From positions 4,960,001 to 5,024,000 of the forward strand of contig RQOL01000531.1 of the NCBI GenBank assembly GCA_013076295.1: a stretch of DNA of 64,000 nucleotides, given 5' to 3'. Below, in pieces: positions 21,516 to 33,269 of this stretch. The DNA comes from Sanderia malayensis (lineage: Eukaryota; Cnidaria; Scyphozoa; Semaeostomeae; Pelagiidae). Position 1 is the first letter of the stretch. Every line of letters starts with the position of its first letter. Below the pieces are notes generated by a model. That model searched no databases and had not been told where the DNA came from. It worked only from the letters and a program-made list of their open reading frames with translations. The translations under genes and the position numbers were made by a program.

Positions 21516-23514
21516 TATCTTTCTCTCTTCCTTTTCTGTCCTCACTCTCCGCTTTCCCTAGGACACTCCCAGCCAGACACTCACTTTCAGACTCCAGGTA
21601 GAAGGGTGAAGTAAAGATTAAGGTGATTGGCCGTCACCCTGCGGGTTCGTTGGGCCGGAAATCTGTGCTTTCCCTGGCCAATCACCTGACAGTAATTGCA
21701 GTATTCCGCAGGCAAATCAGGGCAGTGGACAGATGCCCAATTTTCCTGCAAGTCGTACCACCATTCTGATTGTGGCTCGGTTGGGCTTGGACATTAATCA
21801 TTGTAAAAGATCCGACAAATAATGGTGCGGGTGCCCTGAGTCCAGGGGTGGCTAGCAGGATCTTCGGATGCTATTACATATCCTGAAGATGGGCGACTCC
21901 CCAAACCACAATCTTTTGAAGCACTGCTTGGAAATGCGCAAATTGTGCAGATGCGCGATGTGGAAGGAGAAATCACCTTTGTCGTCCAACTGTGGATTGC
22001 AATACCGTACCATCTCAGGGTTTATAACGTCTTAGGGCGGGTGGCCCTTGCCGGCGACCAGTAGGTTCGGCATGGTGTATGAGAAAGGGGGCTATAACTC
22101 CATATCAAAATGAATTGATATTCTTAGTTTTGCTAAGTGACAACATATGAGCAACAAAATATGTGCTCGTCTCCTCGTTGTCACAAATTCAAGAAAATTT
22201 CTGGTATACGGATCAAATAATGCGTCCATAAATTTTCACCAGACACGGTCGTCCATCATATTTAAAGGAAAACGCTGTTTTGAAGATAGTTGGCCATTTT
22301 ATTGGCCATGTTTCGCCATTTTATCCCTTTGGATGGATAAAATGGAGAAACCTGTTAAAAATTCTAATACACACCGCCAGTGGCTACTTGATTCTGAATT
22401 AAAAGATCGTTATGAGCTACACTTATTTGTAGAACACACGTGTACCCTTGCTCATCGTCAGAGTGGGATACACGGCAGGCTGATAAAATTCCCATGGTCA
22501 ATAATTGGTCAGCATTGTTGACGAGAGACGAAAATATCATTCTTTGCTACTTAAGGCAAGGAATCGCGGAACAGGACCTGAGTGTGGCTAAAAATGGAAT
22601 GCTTTATTCAAAGAATAATTAATGACAAAAGTGAAAAACATCTTTTTATCCCTTTATGTCCCTAAAAATATTGCTATCACTGTAAGAACAGCAATGGCGT
22701 CCGCCGCTCCGGGTTGAGTTGTGATGAAACTGCGAAGGAGATAGCATGGTTCTATACACACCAGGCGTTGCCTCGAGAGTGCATTGCAAAGAACTTGGCA
22801 GGATGACACTGTCAATTGACATAGAAGCCAAGTAAAACGCCGTATAACAGTGAACTGTGCGAAAGTCCTGGTACTGTTGTCGTTCTCGTGGAAATGCTAA
22901 TACAAGTGTCTTTGTCAATTAAGAGAGGCACTGCATTTTGATGAATAGTGACATTCACTTAGCCGTGATGGCATTTGGCGGGGTTGGGCAATCCTCGGGT
23001 TTAAAAATATTCGAGACAGAAGGCGATCAAAATGATTCGTCTATCTGATTATCGCTTTTGGTCGCAGCATGGGTACGGTTGCACCAGTTGCACAAGCAGA
23101 CAACACGGCGTGCAGTCCACTCGATCCTCACAGGACAAATGCAAATGCGATTGCAAGTTTAAAAAATACATATTGGTGTCGCTGTGTTTCCTTAAGCACA
23201 ATTTGAGAAAACAAATTGTTTTGTTTGCGAGTTGCGGAATAAAGCGAAAAAGTTGTCTCAGCTCTGTAGTACCCTCAATACACAATGAAGTCTGTCTGAG
23301 GACTGGTCAAATCAAGACAGTTTTGTGTAAAATAAATGTCGAAAGAAAAATGATAAGGAACAGTCTCACCAAATCGACCCTCCTTTCTCCGTTGTATTGT
23401 CTTATGCGCAATCCTGCCAAGCCAACAAATTCCATGGCTTATCTGATCTTTCTACAGTACAGTGAACCCACGTTAAGTCCAGAAATATAAAGACAAATGT
23501 GGATAGCAAAGAAG
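21516..23514. other. Intergenic, no gene recognised
   Basis: Contains a 12-bp inverted repeat, aggtgattggcc at 21621-21632 and ggccaatcacct at 21676-21687. No gene or known repeat could be assigned to the remaining 2 kb. Confidence 0.5.
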
Positions 23515-24093
23515 TTAATTCTTGTTCTATGCGCTACGCCTTAGAATGATTGTTGCATCTGAGCATGGTGTGAATATGGCTACTCGAATTAAATGCCAAA
23601 GAGACTAACGCCGTCAATCTATCTGCTGGGCTCGTTCACCACACCCTTATGGGATCATGTTGATGGACATACACAAATGTCTATTCGCAATAGCCATTTC
23701 TATCGCCCATTAACTGTTCTTAAATTGCATTTAAGAACTATTGAAAAAGAGTGCTACTGTGATGTAAAACCAATAATCAGGACAAAAGCAGCTAGCATTT
23801 GATTAATATGATATGTTTTGAAATGAGTGCTTCAAAAAACATGGAGATGGGGTGTTTAGCGTTCTTGGAAGCCTAGATATATATATTTGACATTTACGTT
23901 TCATAGCTGGATTTTGGAATTTCAGCAATAATAGATTTCAGCAAAAGATAAAATTCAAATCTTTGTTGATGTGACTTCACAATGAACACAAAACAATACC
24001 AAAAACAGATGAATAAATGTAGGAAACCCCAGGTTAAAAAGAAAACTAAATTAAATGCACATCAACAATTTGAAATCTGAAGTCAGGAATTTC

Positions 24094-24117
24094 TGGACAG
24101 GGATTACTTTCAATATC
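24094..24117 (-). pseudogene. Broken 2A-like motif in LINE-derived repeat
   Basis: The minus strand encodes D-I-E-S-N-P-C-P where the copies at 42214 and 62404 encode D-I-E-S-N-P-G-P. The essential Gly of the 2A motif is Cys here, and the upstream hydrophobic frame is also interrupted. Confidence 0.7.
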
Positions 24118-24251
24118 CCCTGGTAAAATTAGCTAATAAAATACATAATGATGGTGCAAATGACGATACAATAGTTTTTGGGGCCTACTATACTTCCGCA
24201 CAGCTTTTCTTTTCCACTTACAGGCATTCATCTTTATCAACTTATCCCCAC

Positions 24252-25321
24252 TAGACAAGGAAATTCTTATAAGAATCTAGCAATCAGGGTAACCGGAATT
24301 CTGTTTCTTGAGACATGTTACTACTGGGGGTTTAGGTTTCAAAATCCGCCAGGGGACGAAATAACTTCGACCCTTACAAACGTTATTTTGGGCCGTTCCA
24401 AACGTTACCTACAACGTTATCTACAACTTTTTGAATGTCAACGTATTTATCACTATCTATCTCCATGACCCATGGAAAGATGGCTTATATTTGGCTTGGC
24501 GTAAGCATATACAAGGAGAGTAAGTGGTAGATAACGTTGGTAAGGATCTTTGTCTGAAGCTTCCGCATATACATTGTGTAAAAGGCTGCGATACGACATC
24601 GTATCCTTTTGGAGTTGGAAAGTTAAAAGTGTTAAAAGTGTTAAAAATGTTAAAGAAAGTGTTTGGCGAAAATGATATCCTTAAATTATTAGAAGGGTTT
24701 GGAAAATGTGAAATTATTATTGAAGATGTGGAGAGAAATGTTGTAAGATTCTTTCAACGAAATTGCTACAGTGGACTAAAATAAGAAAACTACATCAAAG
24801 TCAGGGTAAGATTATACAATCAAAATGAAAACTAAATCATCTATGAGCCTGCCGGCCGACCCAAAATCCTTACAGCAACATATTAGACGAGCAAATTTTC
24901 AGTTACTGGAATGGCTGCCGTGCGGTAAAAGAGTAATAATGAACAGTGACTGGAAGATGGAAGATGGATGTATGGTATGAAGGTAAGCATATTGCAACTT
25001 ATCTATAATTAAAATTAAAAGAAAATCTTCGCAAAACAATAGTGCTTCAAAGCACGTTTTCGGGTAATCAGCTATATCACCGTTTGAGAAAGATAGTAGA
25101 CAGCTTGGTTTAAAATGATCTTTCGATTGATATTAATTTTGCTGAAGTTCGATTAAACAAATTTGCTTGATCCCCCAGATATGACGTAAGCAGTAACATG
25201 ACCCCGGACCGAAAATTCCCCCCTGGCGGATTTTGAGACCCAAACCCCCCAGTAATATGTCTCAAAAACAGAATTCCGGTTACCCCTGATTGCTAGATTC
25301 TTATAAGAATTTCCCTGTCTA
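24252..25321 (+). mobile_element. 1.07-kb DNA transposon with ~100-bp terminal inverted repeats
   Basis: Left end TAGACAAGGAAATTCTTATA, right end in reverse complement TAGACAGGGAAATTCTTATA. The similarity continues for about 100 bp, to a shared caaaatccgccagggg. The matching repeat at 42350 and 62540 lacks the insert and marks the empty site. The target duplication is unclear: flanking TA would fit, but 4 bp is possible. The interior encodes a degraded protein piece listed separately. Confidence 0.82.
24524..24960 (+). pseudogene. Uncharacterised transposon protein fragment with GCDTTS motif
   Basis: The reading from about 24524 has H-C-V-K-G-C-D-T-T-S followed by a Lys/Leu-rich stretch to 24784. 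In a shifted frame near 24843-24910 it has S-L-P-A-D-P-K-S-L-Q-Q-H-I-R-R-A-N. From memory, G-C-D-T-T-S followed downstream by S-L-P and Q-H-I-x-R-A-N-Y-Q recurs in many unannotated invertebrate proteins. I know no assigned biochemical role. Here it is broken by frameshifts and stops inside a TIR element, which suggests, but does not prove, that this protein family is transposon-borne. Confidence 0.5.
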
Positions 25322-25584
25322 TACGCCAAGAAAGCAACTCCTGTGTTCTTTTCGAAATAAAAATGGCTTTTTTAGGCCTTCTGGATTCTGGCCCGAATAA
25401 AAGTAATAACAAGCAGATAAGCCAACCAAATATCGTTTTCCCAATGTTTCTAAAACGTCTCGCTGCACTGCAGCAAAAGATTACAGCCATTGATGAATTG
25501 ATAATATAACTAGCATGTGGCTGAAGGGAGGAGGATTTGAGGCCACGCGCAGGCTAGAATGACACAGACAAATACACAAACATC

Positions 25585-25690
25585 TTCACATACCGTATTT
25601 CCTCGATTAAACGCGGGGCGTTTATTAATTCTTGCACTTTTTGGCGGGCGCCTAATTGATGGGGGCCATTATTCGAGGGAGGACGTTTAT
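25585..25690 (+). repeat. Fragment of a TACCGTATTT-type repeat
   Basis: Starts taccgtatttcctcgattaa and continues with gcggggcgtttattaattct and ggcgggcgcc. It is similar in style to the 18807 element, but no matching right end was found. Low confidence on boundaries. Confidence 0.4.
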
Positions 25691-25854
25691 GAGAAAGTAT
25701 TAAAAAGGAAATTTAATCGAAGCATTGCGGTAGAAATTACGCGATTAGCTAGCCTGGTCGTCACTCTACAACACGACACACGCTCCTGTTTACCATTCAA
25801 ATCAACGAAATGTATGCCATTATATACGATAATGCAGCATACGATACCCGGAGC

Positions 25855-25943
25855 TAGACTCATTACATTACGTCCCAGTGCCTCGCTCGCAACTCGCTCA
25901 ACACGAAGCGAGCAAGGCACGGGGACGCAAAGTAGTGAGTCTA
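25855..25943. mobile_element. 89-bp MITE with perfect 9-bp TSD
   Basis: Begins TAGACTCATTACATTACGTC and ends as its near inverse (gacgcaaagtagtgagtcta). ACCCGGAGC flanks it exactly at 25846-25854 and 25944-25952. The terminal repeat matches the ends of the 4.0-kb element at 39847-43865, which also has a 9-bp duplication. It lies 130 bp upstream of the syntaxin-18 start codon. Confidence 0.88.
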
Positions 25944-26029
25944 ACCCGGAGCCATCACAGGAAACAAACGACACTTCTGACCATTATGTCCAGTATTTAA
26001 CTCTATTCTATACAAACACATACGAACAC

Positions 26030-26052
26030 GACCAAGACCAAGACCAAGACAG
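26030..26052. repeat. (gaccaa)n microsatellite upstream of syntaxin-18
   Basis: Three to four units of gaccaa just before the start codon, probably in the 5' untranslated region. Confidence 0.7.
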
Positions 26053-26071
26053 TAGATAGTAGTTATCTAAA

Positions 26072-29000
26072 ATGGATATCACAAAGGTTTTCAAAGCCAC
26101 GCTCAAAACAGTTCGCTTAAGAAGAAAAGATCTTGAAAGAACTGTTGAAATTTCCCAAGCCAGTTTGAGCAAACAGCATCACTCCTCAAATACTTTTCAT
26201 GTCGGCTCAACAAAAGTGGTAAGTTGAAATGAAAGCTTTTCTGGCTGCTGCTACTGGCCAGTTTGAGGATAACATTGAAAATACCACATCCTCGATTTGG
26301 CCCCACTTAGCCCCCCTCTGGGATTATTTATTCTTTGATTTTTTGGATAATTTGAAGAGGCCTTATATCAGCTAATCTATTATATATAAACATTCAATAA
26401 AGGACCATTCACAAAATATACCAGGCACAATTCACAAATTGATTTGATGAAAAATGTTTTCAAATTTCTCCACAATTTGAAAGCCGAAGAAAATAGATTC
26501 CACAACTCAAACAGCAAAATTATCTGCAATCAACCCAGTTGCATCTAGTTACAAACAACAATAGGCAACAGCTGGTAGTAACTCACAGTTTAACATGTGT
26601 GTCCAAATAATGTAAATGGTACTTACTCAGTTACTTGCTTTCATCAGTATCAAGCTTACACAGAACTGTACTTGAACAATATTTTATATCCACACTTTGT
26701 ATCCACACATTTTATGTAGACGATTGCGGAATAGTGTTGAATAAATTTTTAGTGTCATAATTGCATCTTCTGTTCTTTTCCCATACCCCCATAAGTTGCA
26801 ATCAGTGCGCTCTTTGGAAGTGAAAACAGGAAATGTGTTTTTCAAATGGTTCATCACTGAACCATTCTTTGTCTGGAAGCATATCAACTGAGCTAACTTC
26901 TTGTGAAACCTGTTAAATTTTGGGCCCATTCCAACTAAGATTTAAAATACTGACGGATGAAACTTTGGATGGAAGCCTTTACGATTGACAAATGTTCTTT
27001 TAAGGTGCCTCCATATTCCATTAGCCACAACATCTAACCAAGCCTTTTCTCCAATGCTTTTGCTTCCTTGTCTGTTTTGGTTGAAGTTGTTCCTTTTTGT
27101 AACTTGGTTGCTGATGGGAATACTCCAGATTGACCTAAACTTGGGATTTTTCTCAGCATCTTTGCAGGCAACTTTCACTGGGCATGTCAAGAGACTTATA
27201 AGCATCAACGCCAACTTTGCTTTCAGCTTGCTGTCCTTTTTATTTTGATAGTTAGTTTATTTCTGAGATCACTCAATCTCACTAACCATGTTGCATAGGT
27301 AGTTTTATAACCTGACAATGCCATTGATGATGAACAGGATGGTGATGAAAAGAATGATGGTCATAAAATTGATGATCATCTGAAATAACATTGATGACCA
27401 GGAAAGCTGTCATTTATGGTCAAAATAAATTGACAGAAGTTTTAATTAGTTCAGTCTTTTGTCATCTATGTTATTCTTCCAAGCATTAAGCTAAAAGATC
27501 ATTACTTTTTTGCAGTGTCATAGTATAAGCAAACTGAAAAATTTTCTCAAGGATCACAGAAAAGATTACATTGGAGAGTTTAGGTATACATCTCTACATA
27601 TTTCAATATAAAGTAAATACAGTTGGAGCCTGATAATAACCCAAGGAGTATGAAATTTAGCTACACGATTGAGTTTTGGAGCTATCAATGGTGATGTTGG
27701 AATTCAAAGAATATTGTTGCTGTTTTTTCTTTTTAAAGTTCTGTATTGGGAGATATAACTGGCATGACTGAAGATGAAAGAGATCAGATCGATAAAGATG
27801 CACAACTTTTTATGCGTACATGTTCGGGCTCCATAAGTTCTTTAAAAAGGGAAGGTGTGTGGAAATGTTTTCTTTACTTTAATCACTACTTTAGTACAAT
27901 GCTTTGCATCTTCAATGCTTGCTCTTGTCTGCATGTTTTTGTGGTTACATGCTTTTCTGACCATGCCCTTTCTTGAAAGGCCTCACTCTTTAATGCAGCT
28001 ATGAAATTGTGAAGTTTAAGCTTAAATTATAATTGTAATATTTTCAACACATATTTAGCAATTGAATAGTAAAGGATCACACCCCATCATTCCCATAGTC
28101 TTTGATCAGTGGGGCACTTTGATCACTGTACTGTTGTCCACAAACTCTTTCAATCATCAGTTTTTCTTACACAAGCTACAGTGCCCAATCCAGTTTTTAA
28201 TATTTTTCGACCAAGATGTCCTCAGCCTTCTTTGAAGACGTATTTATTTCACTCAGTCATGCATGATTGTGTTTGAGAGTGTTTCGACTTTTCTTGTGAT
28301 GTGACCGAGCCATTGTAATTGTATTCTCTGTCCCACATCATGAGTTGTTCATATGCTCCAACAAAGTTTCGAATTCACCGAGTGACTTTAGTAAGTTGTC
28401 CAGTAGCCATAGCTAACCCTTTCTTGCTTTATGCGTCTGAAGCCATGTCTTCAGTGACAAAAGATTCAAGATATTGAAAGCTGTTTTTTCTACTTTCCTG
28501 CCTTGCTTTATCCCATCACTCTTTCTTGTTCTAGATGTACCCACCCCTTTACATTTCTAGTTGCTAATTTCCATCGCATAACTTCTTACAGCGTTATCTA
28601 GGCGATTTATGAGTTCAGCAACTTGCCATTAAGTTAATGTTGTCCGCAAAGCGCAGGCTCGATATTTTTTTCTCATTCACATCAACATAACAATCGAAGT
28701 CCTTGAAGGCCTCAACAATTACTTCTTGCAGAAAAATGTTAAAAAGTCTTGGAGATAGAACGCAGCCTTGTTGAATATCAACTTTTGTTTTAAACCAATC
28801 GAAGGTGCTGTCGTTGTCAAGGGGAACTGCTATTCCGTACGATGTCTGTATAACATGTGACAACTTTTGGCGAAAGTTATGCTTTCTCGTTACTTTCCTA
28901 AAAGTTTCTTCCCTACTCTATCAAAAGTGTTTTTAAAGTCGATAAAGTTGCTTCACCGCATAATATAATGATAAAGTTGATTCACCGCAACTTTATCGAC

Positions 29001-32000
29001 TTTATTTGATGATTTCTGTATTTTTCTCCCAGGACTCACACATTTCCAATCTGCTCATCTCTGTTTAGACCTGCTCGAAAACAAGCTTAATCTTCTGCAA
29101 TTAAATTTTCAACCGCTTTATTCATTCTGTTGTCTATAACTTGCAGAAGACTTCAAGGTGGTTGATCAAACTAATCGTCCTATAGTGGTTGCACTGCCAA
29201 AGTTTTCCCTTCTGTGGTAGTGAAATGATCTTGTCCACATTATTAGCTGTTTTCCTGTTATCCAAATTCAGCTCCATATTTTGTTCAGTACGTCAATGGT
29301 GCTTTCATTTGCACTTTCCAGGAGTTCTGATGGAATATTGTCAAAGCCTGTCGCTTTCCCGTTTTCAACTTTTTTAATGCTTTATGAAAGATAGTTACTA
29401 ACAAAATTAATAACTGCGTTTTGTAGAATTTCGTAGCCGAACCTTGTGATTATTTGTTAGTTTAAATGGTTCTCAGTTCTCCTAAGATGAATAAGCTACT
29501 TCAAAATCGCAATTTTCTGGATGTTACTTTTGACTTTCTTTGATTTTTAGTATTATGCAACAATACTTCTGGTCAACTCACTACTCACAGAAATGCTGTT
29601 ATTCACCTTTTGGAAAATTACTTGAAAGGTAAGATCTCACACGTGGAACACAAAATTAGTCGATTTTGTGAAATTTAGGAACATGGGTTTTCGTTTTTAA
29701 ATCAGAATTCTATATTAGCAATTTTGTTCAAAGTCATCCAAATGGGACCGTATTCTATTGCAGATATATGCAAATTGTACAGCCAGCAAAAGGCAATAAG
29801 AGTAAAGATGGCAGTGGATCGAAAGAAGATGTAATTATCTAAGGATATTTTGTTCATTTGAACGCTCTATGAACCACATATTAAACAAAGGTCATCTTAA
29901 TTTCATAACAAAAAGCAATCTATGCATAACCGTATTCGTAGGTTATTATGTGGAATGACGAGTTTACATTATTGATGTGAAATCTGATACTGATGTCCCC
30001 CAGAGAGTTGTGTTTTCCACTTTGATGAACAATTTGGAAAATGTATCAATAGAGGCACAAGAGTCAAGTCAAACAGTGCTTGTCTTCGCTTCATTGTTTG
30101 TCAGAGGAGGAGAGAATAGGGAATTCTGTCAAAGAATTCATGAGTGATTCAGGACTTGAAAACAATTTTACAGCTCTAGAAAACGACAAAATTAGAGCTA
30201 GAACAATTCTAATCGAGTAATTTGAACAATTACAATTTAACTTTAGTAGTGAACAATATCGGCTCAAGATATTTATTTTCCCCTTTAATAGGAAAAGACT
30301 TAATCCACGCCTCTTAGAGAATGATCGCAAGACTCATGAAGATGTTCTTAATGAATTTAGAAAAGAAAAAAGCAAAAAAGCAGCCTCTCAGACAGGTGGA
30401 TACTTATCTTTTCCTTCGTGTAATTGCTTAATAAAAATGTATCTTTCATCGTAAATATTTATTATCAATGTATTATCATTGTTCTGCTATACTCGTATTT
30501 GAGCGTGGTCGTTGCCTTAAGGAACGACCACGCTCGAATGCGAGTAAAAATTATCTACTCGTATAGAAATTAGCACATTTACGGGGGCTAGATTCCCGAA
30601 TGACTATTTTCTTGGATTAGATGCCAGTTTGAACCAACGACCTCTGACATACTAGTTAGACCCCTGAACCATTTGACTACGGCGGTATTTATGTCAGGCG
30701 AAATGTGATATTGGATGTATATCTTCGTGGCGTAGCTATATTGGTTAGACTCTATCTGCCTTAATTTGTCTGTATCTGTGTTTTTAAGTGCATCTTTCCA
30801 CATTAATGCCCAGTACTTACAGTTTATGGTTAGAGGAAAGTCTTTATTATTTGTTAAATGGGGATCACTTTGCAATGTCAAGTTTTATTTCTTGCAATAA
30901 GGTTTGCTGCAATTCTATCAGTTTGATCTTTTTCAAGACAACGTGTTAGCGCTTTTGAAAGACAAAGTGTATCTTTCAGTTGCAGTTAAGGACACAGTTT
31001 CATTAAATGATCCTGCTCATGCTGAAATTGCGACATTTTCAAAGGAGGAAGCTCAAATGGTAATAACAAATTGATGGATTTGATTTTGCTTCGTCTGTTA
31101 AGTTAGCTTTATGCATTTTGAAGGCGTAATATTGCAATGATGAATGCATCAGTGCCTATCGAGGTGAATATTTTTTTAATGTAGGGTGGGATAATTAATC
31201 TGTTAACTTCATTGTCATAATCCTAGTTGTTACATGGTACTTTAACTCAATGTCTGGTAAAATACTTTTGTTGATTGTTGATTTTAACAGTATTGTACGA
31301 TATTTGTTTAAATAGTTCGAGAAAGAAAACGATGCACTATTAAACGAACTAAACAACATTGTGGACGAAGTGAAGTAAGTTCCTTTCATACCCATCGCAA
31401 TACAATGTTAGTTTTATACTTAATGGGCGAAAGATTTTGTTATCAATGGGTATGATGCTTCCATGGTTATCACTCTTTTTTAGCTGTTTCTACTTTAATG
31501 TCTGTGCATACATGTTTTGTTTCAGACAAATTGAAGGAAAAGTTGTGGAAATTTCCAAGTTACAAGAAATATTCTCGGAAAAAATTCTAGATCAGGTCAG
31601 TTTATACCAGATTTTATTTTATATAGCATAATTTTAAATTTGTAACATAATTATGGTTATAAAGCATAATTATGACCCTTGGTAAAATATCTGGTTATAA
31701 GTCATGAATGAAGTAAAGTGCTCCTAAACATTGAAACCCATGCTTACCTGGTAAATCGTAGAATTAGGCCCCTGAATGCTTATCTGTAAAAATGTGTTGG
31801 ATGAGGTTTATTTTAAATTTTTTCCAAACTTTTTTAACATGTAAACCGATGCGATTTTCGACATAATCGTAAAGGTGCATCGAAACACAATATATGTTTG
31901 CAAAATATGCTAATATTTGCTCGCTAACCCCTTCCCTCATTTGTATTTTACGAATGGCTTATTCACAGAAATCTTTTAAGGCCGGGCGGTTGTTCTAGGA

Positions 32001-33269
32001 TTTCCATAGGATTTGACTTAAATTTCCAAGCAAGTGAGATTGCTGTAACGCATTAATATTTTTAAGCATTAGTTAGAATTTCTAATTGAAACCTATCCTT
32101 TTTAGTTTACTTTCTGCTTTCAGGCAAATATCATCGAAAAAGCCCATGAAACTGCTGTAACGACAACAGAAAATATCAAAGATGGGAATGAAAATATTCG
32201 AGAGGTGAATTGCAATTACTTTTAATATTAGTTTCTTATTATACTGATTAAGTGGTTTGTTAACCTCAGAGCAATAGTAGAACGAGAATTGTTATGGAGG
32301 CCAAAAAGAATTTTTATTAAGACCTTGCGCCAAACTAAACGTGCTTTCCTCCGAGGTAAACTTGGCTCGGCTTGGAGAGTCTAGGGGCTAACGGTCAACT
32401 TTAAGCAAAACGCCCTAAAGGTATATTTTCTTCATTCATAAAGTAAATTAAAAAACTGCTTCGATTAGTTTGTGAAATCAAGGCATTTCAGGCCCTTCTT
32501 GAAAAGTCTGGCATTCAAAATAATAGTGACCACAAAGAAGATGGCCCTAAATCAGCTCTGACCATGCTTTTTTGGACATGCCCTAAGTAATTTGAAAGTA
32601 TTCAACCAATCAAATAATTACGAACAAAGGATGAGATATGTTTTATACCAAATATGGAATTGAACGCAAAAATTTCCAGTGTGGATTTCTCTGCTGCGGG
32701 CTTCTATTATTAAAATCAAAACCTAACCAAAATCATCAATCATCCTTGTTCCAAATCAGAACCGACCGTCTGAATTCGAGATTCGGGAAATGTAACAGAA
32801 ACACAGGACACGACATTTACCCCAAGTCACTAAATATCTATACTCGCTTGCGCATACGCGTCGCGAGTCACAATGGGGTTCCCACTATGGTGTCATAGTG
32901 AACTCGACCCAGTCGTAAAAGTGTGTCAAAAAAAACAACGAAATGACGAAACATCCATACGTTCACAATTAATAACTTGTGAACTATACCAGAGATTTAA
33001 AAATCATTCGTTCAGATGCGAGATCACTCCACCAAGTTTTATTGAACTGGGAAATTAAAAAATAGGTTTGATATTACAAGAATACACAGGGAGATGCACA
33101 GGTAGGCCTGTTTAAAGTTGGTATCACAATATATAATTTGGTATGATATAATTTGTCTTCCTTTTCACTTCAGGCTATCAAAAACAGTGCATCATTCAGG
33201 GTATGGATTCTATTTTTTCTTGTTATGTGTACGTTTTCATTATTATTTTTAGATTGGTATAACCAATAA
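26072..33269 (+). CDS. STX18: Syntaxin-18 (ER Qa-SNARE), complete, 11 exons
   Basis: Coding exons: 26072-26218, 27516-27583, 27739-27854, 29551-29628, 29764-29830, 30292-30395, 30980-31059, 31316-31374, 31526-31595, 32124-32204, 33174-33269. All introns are GT-AG and the phases join into 321 codons, against about 335 in vertebrates. The N-terminal domain starts M-D-I-T-K-V-F-K. Exons 2-3 carry H-R-K-D-Y-I and [16 protein letters not shown], hallmarks of syntaxin-18. The SNARE helix spans exons 8-10, with the ionic-layer Gln as the last codon of exon 9. Exon 11 encodes a C-terminal membrane anchor ending L-D-W-Y-N-Q. Known family role: fusion of COPI vesicles with the ER, with the Dsl1/NRZ tether. 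Start chosen for its match to the family N-terminus and its context (aaaATGG). A second, partial copy lies at 45277-46422. Confidence 0.96.
26684..27260 (-). pseudogene. Unidentified protein-like relic in syntaxin-18 intron 1
   Basis: One minus-strand frame reads from about 27260 to 26684 with a single stop near 26942. It includes [24 protein letters not shown] and I-G-E-K-A-W. Composition looks protein-like over about 180 residues, unlike the surrounding intron, which suggests an old transposase or other inserted coding sequence. I do not recognise the family. Confidence 0.35.
28195..29400 (-). pseudogene. Degenerate LINE reverse transcriptase in syntaxin-18 intron 3
   Basis: Broken minus-strand readings appear in RT order. 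About 29330-29250: [15 protein letters not shown]. About 28950: [10 protein letters not shown]. 28863-28615: [15 protein letters not shown] and then L-R-F-A-D-N, where the catalytic box F-A-D-D has become F-A-D-N. Several stops and frameshifts separate the pieces. It lies antisense inside the intron. Confidence 0.75.
28935..29003. repeat. 17-bp-arm inverted repeat within the intronic LINE
   Basis: aaagtcgataaagttgc at 28935-28951 and its exact reverse complement at 28987-29003. Inside, taaagttg[c/a]ttcaccgca is duplicated directly. Confidence 0.85.
30491..30545. repeat. Imperfect hairpin in syntaxin-18 intron 6
   Basis: Perfect inner arms gagcgtggtcgtt and aacgaccacgctc flank gccttaagg; the outer part actcg/cgagt also pairs. 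Probably a tiny foldback element; it would form a stable stem in pre-mRNA. Confidence 0.8.
30600..30686 (-). repeat. tRNA-like SINE head candidate in intron 6
   Basis: The minus strand has TAGTCAAATGG at 30679-30669, a full match to the pol III A-box consensus. About 45 bp downstream is GGTTCAAACTG at 30635-30625, a B-box with two mismatches. No acceptor stem is formed, so it is not a tRNA gene but could be a tRNA-derived SINE relic. Confidence 0.35.

Larger units (their letters stand above)
23515..25560 (-). repeat. Repeat block: piece shared with 16655-17250, then LINE 5' region, interrupted by a TIR element
   Basis: 23740-24251 and 25322-25560 match 41800-42545 (and 61990-62735) in order, with small indels. 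The block therefore existed without the insert at 24252-25321. On the minus strand it includes the degraded 2A-like motif at 24094-24117. The left part (23515-23735) matches 16655-17250. Confidence 0.75.

Noticed and set aside
32638..33058. Plus-strand open stretches in the last intron of STX18
   Set aside because: They lie between proven splice sites and have no domain signature.
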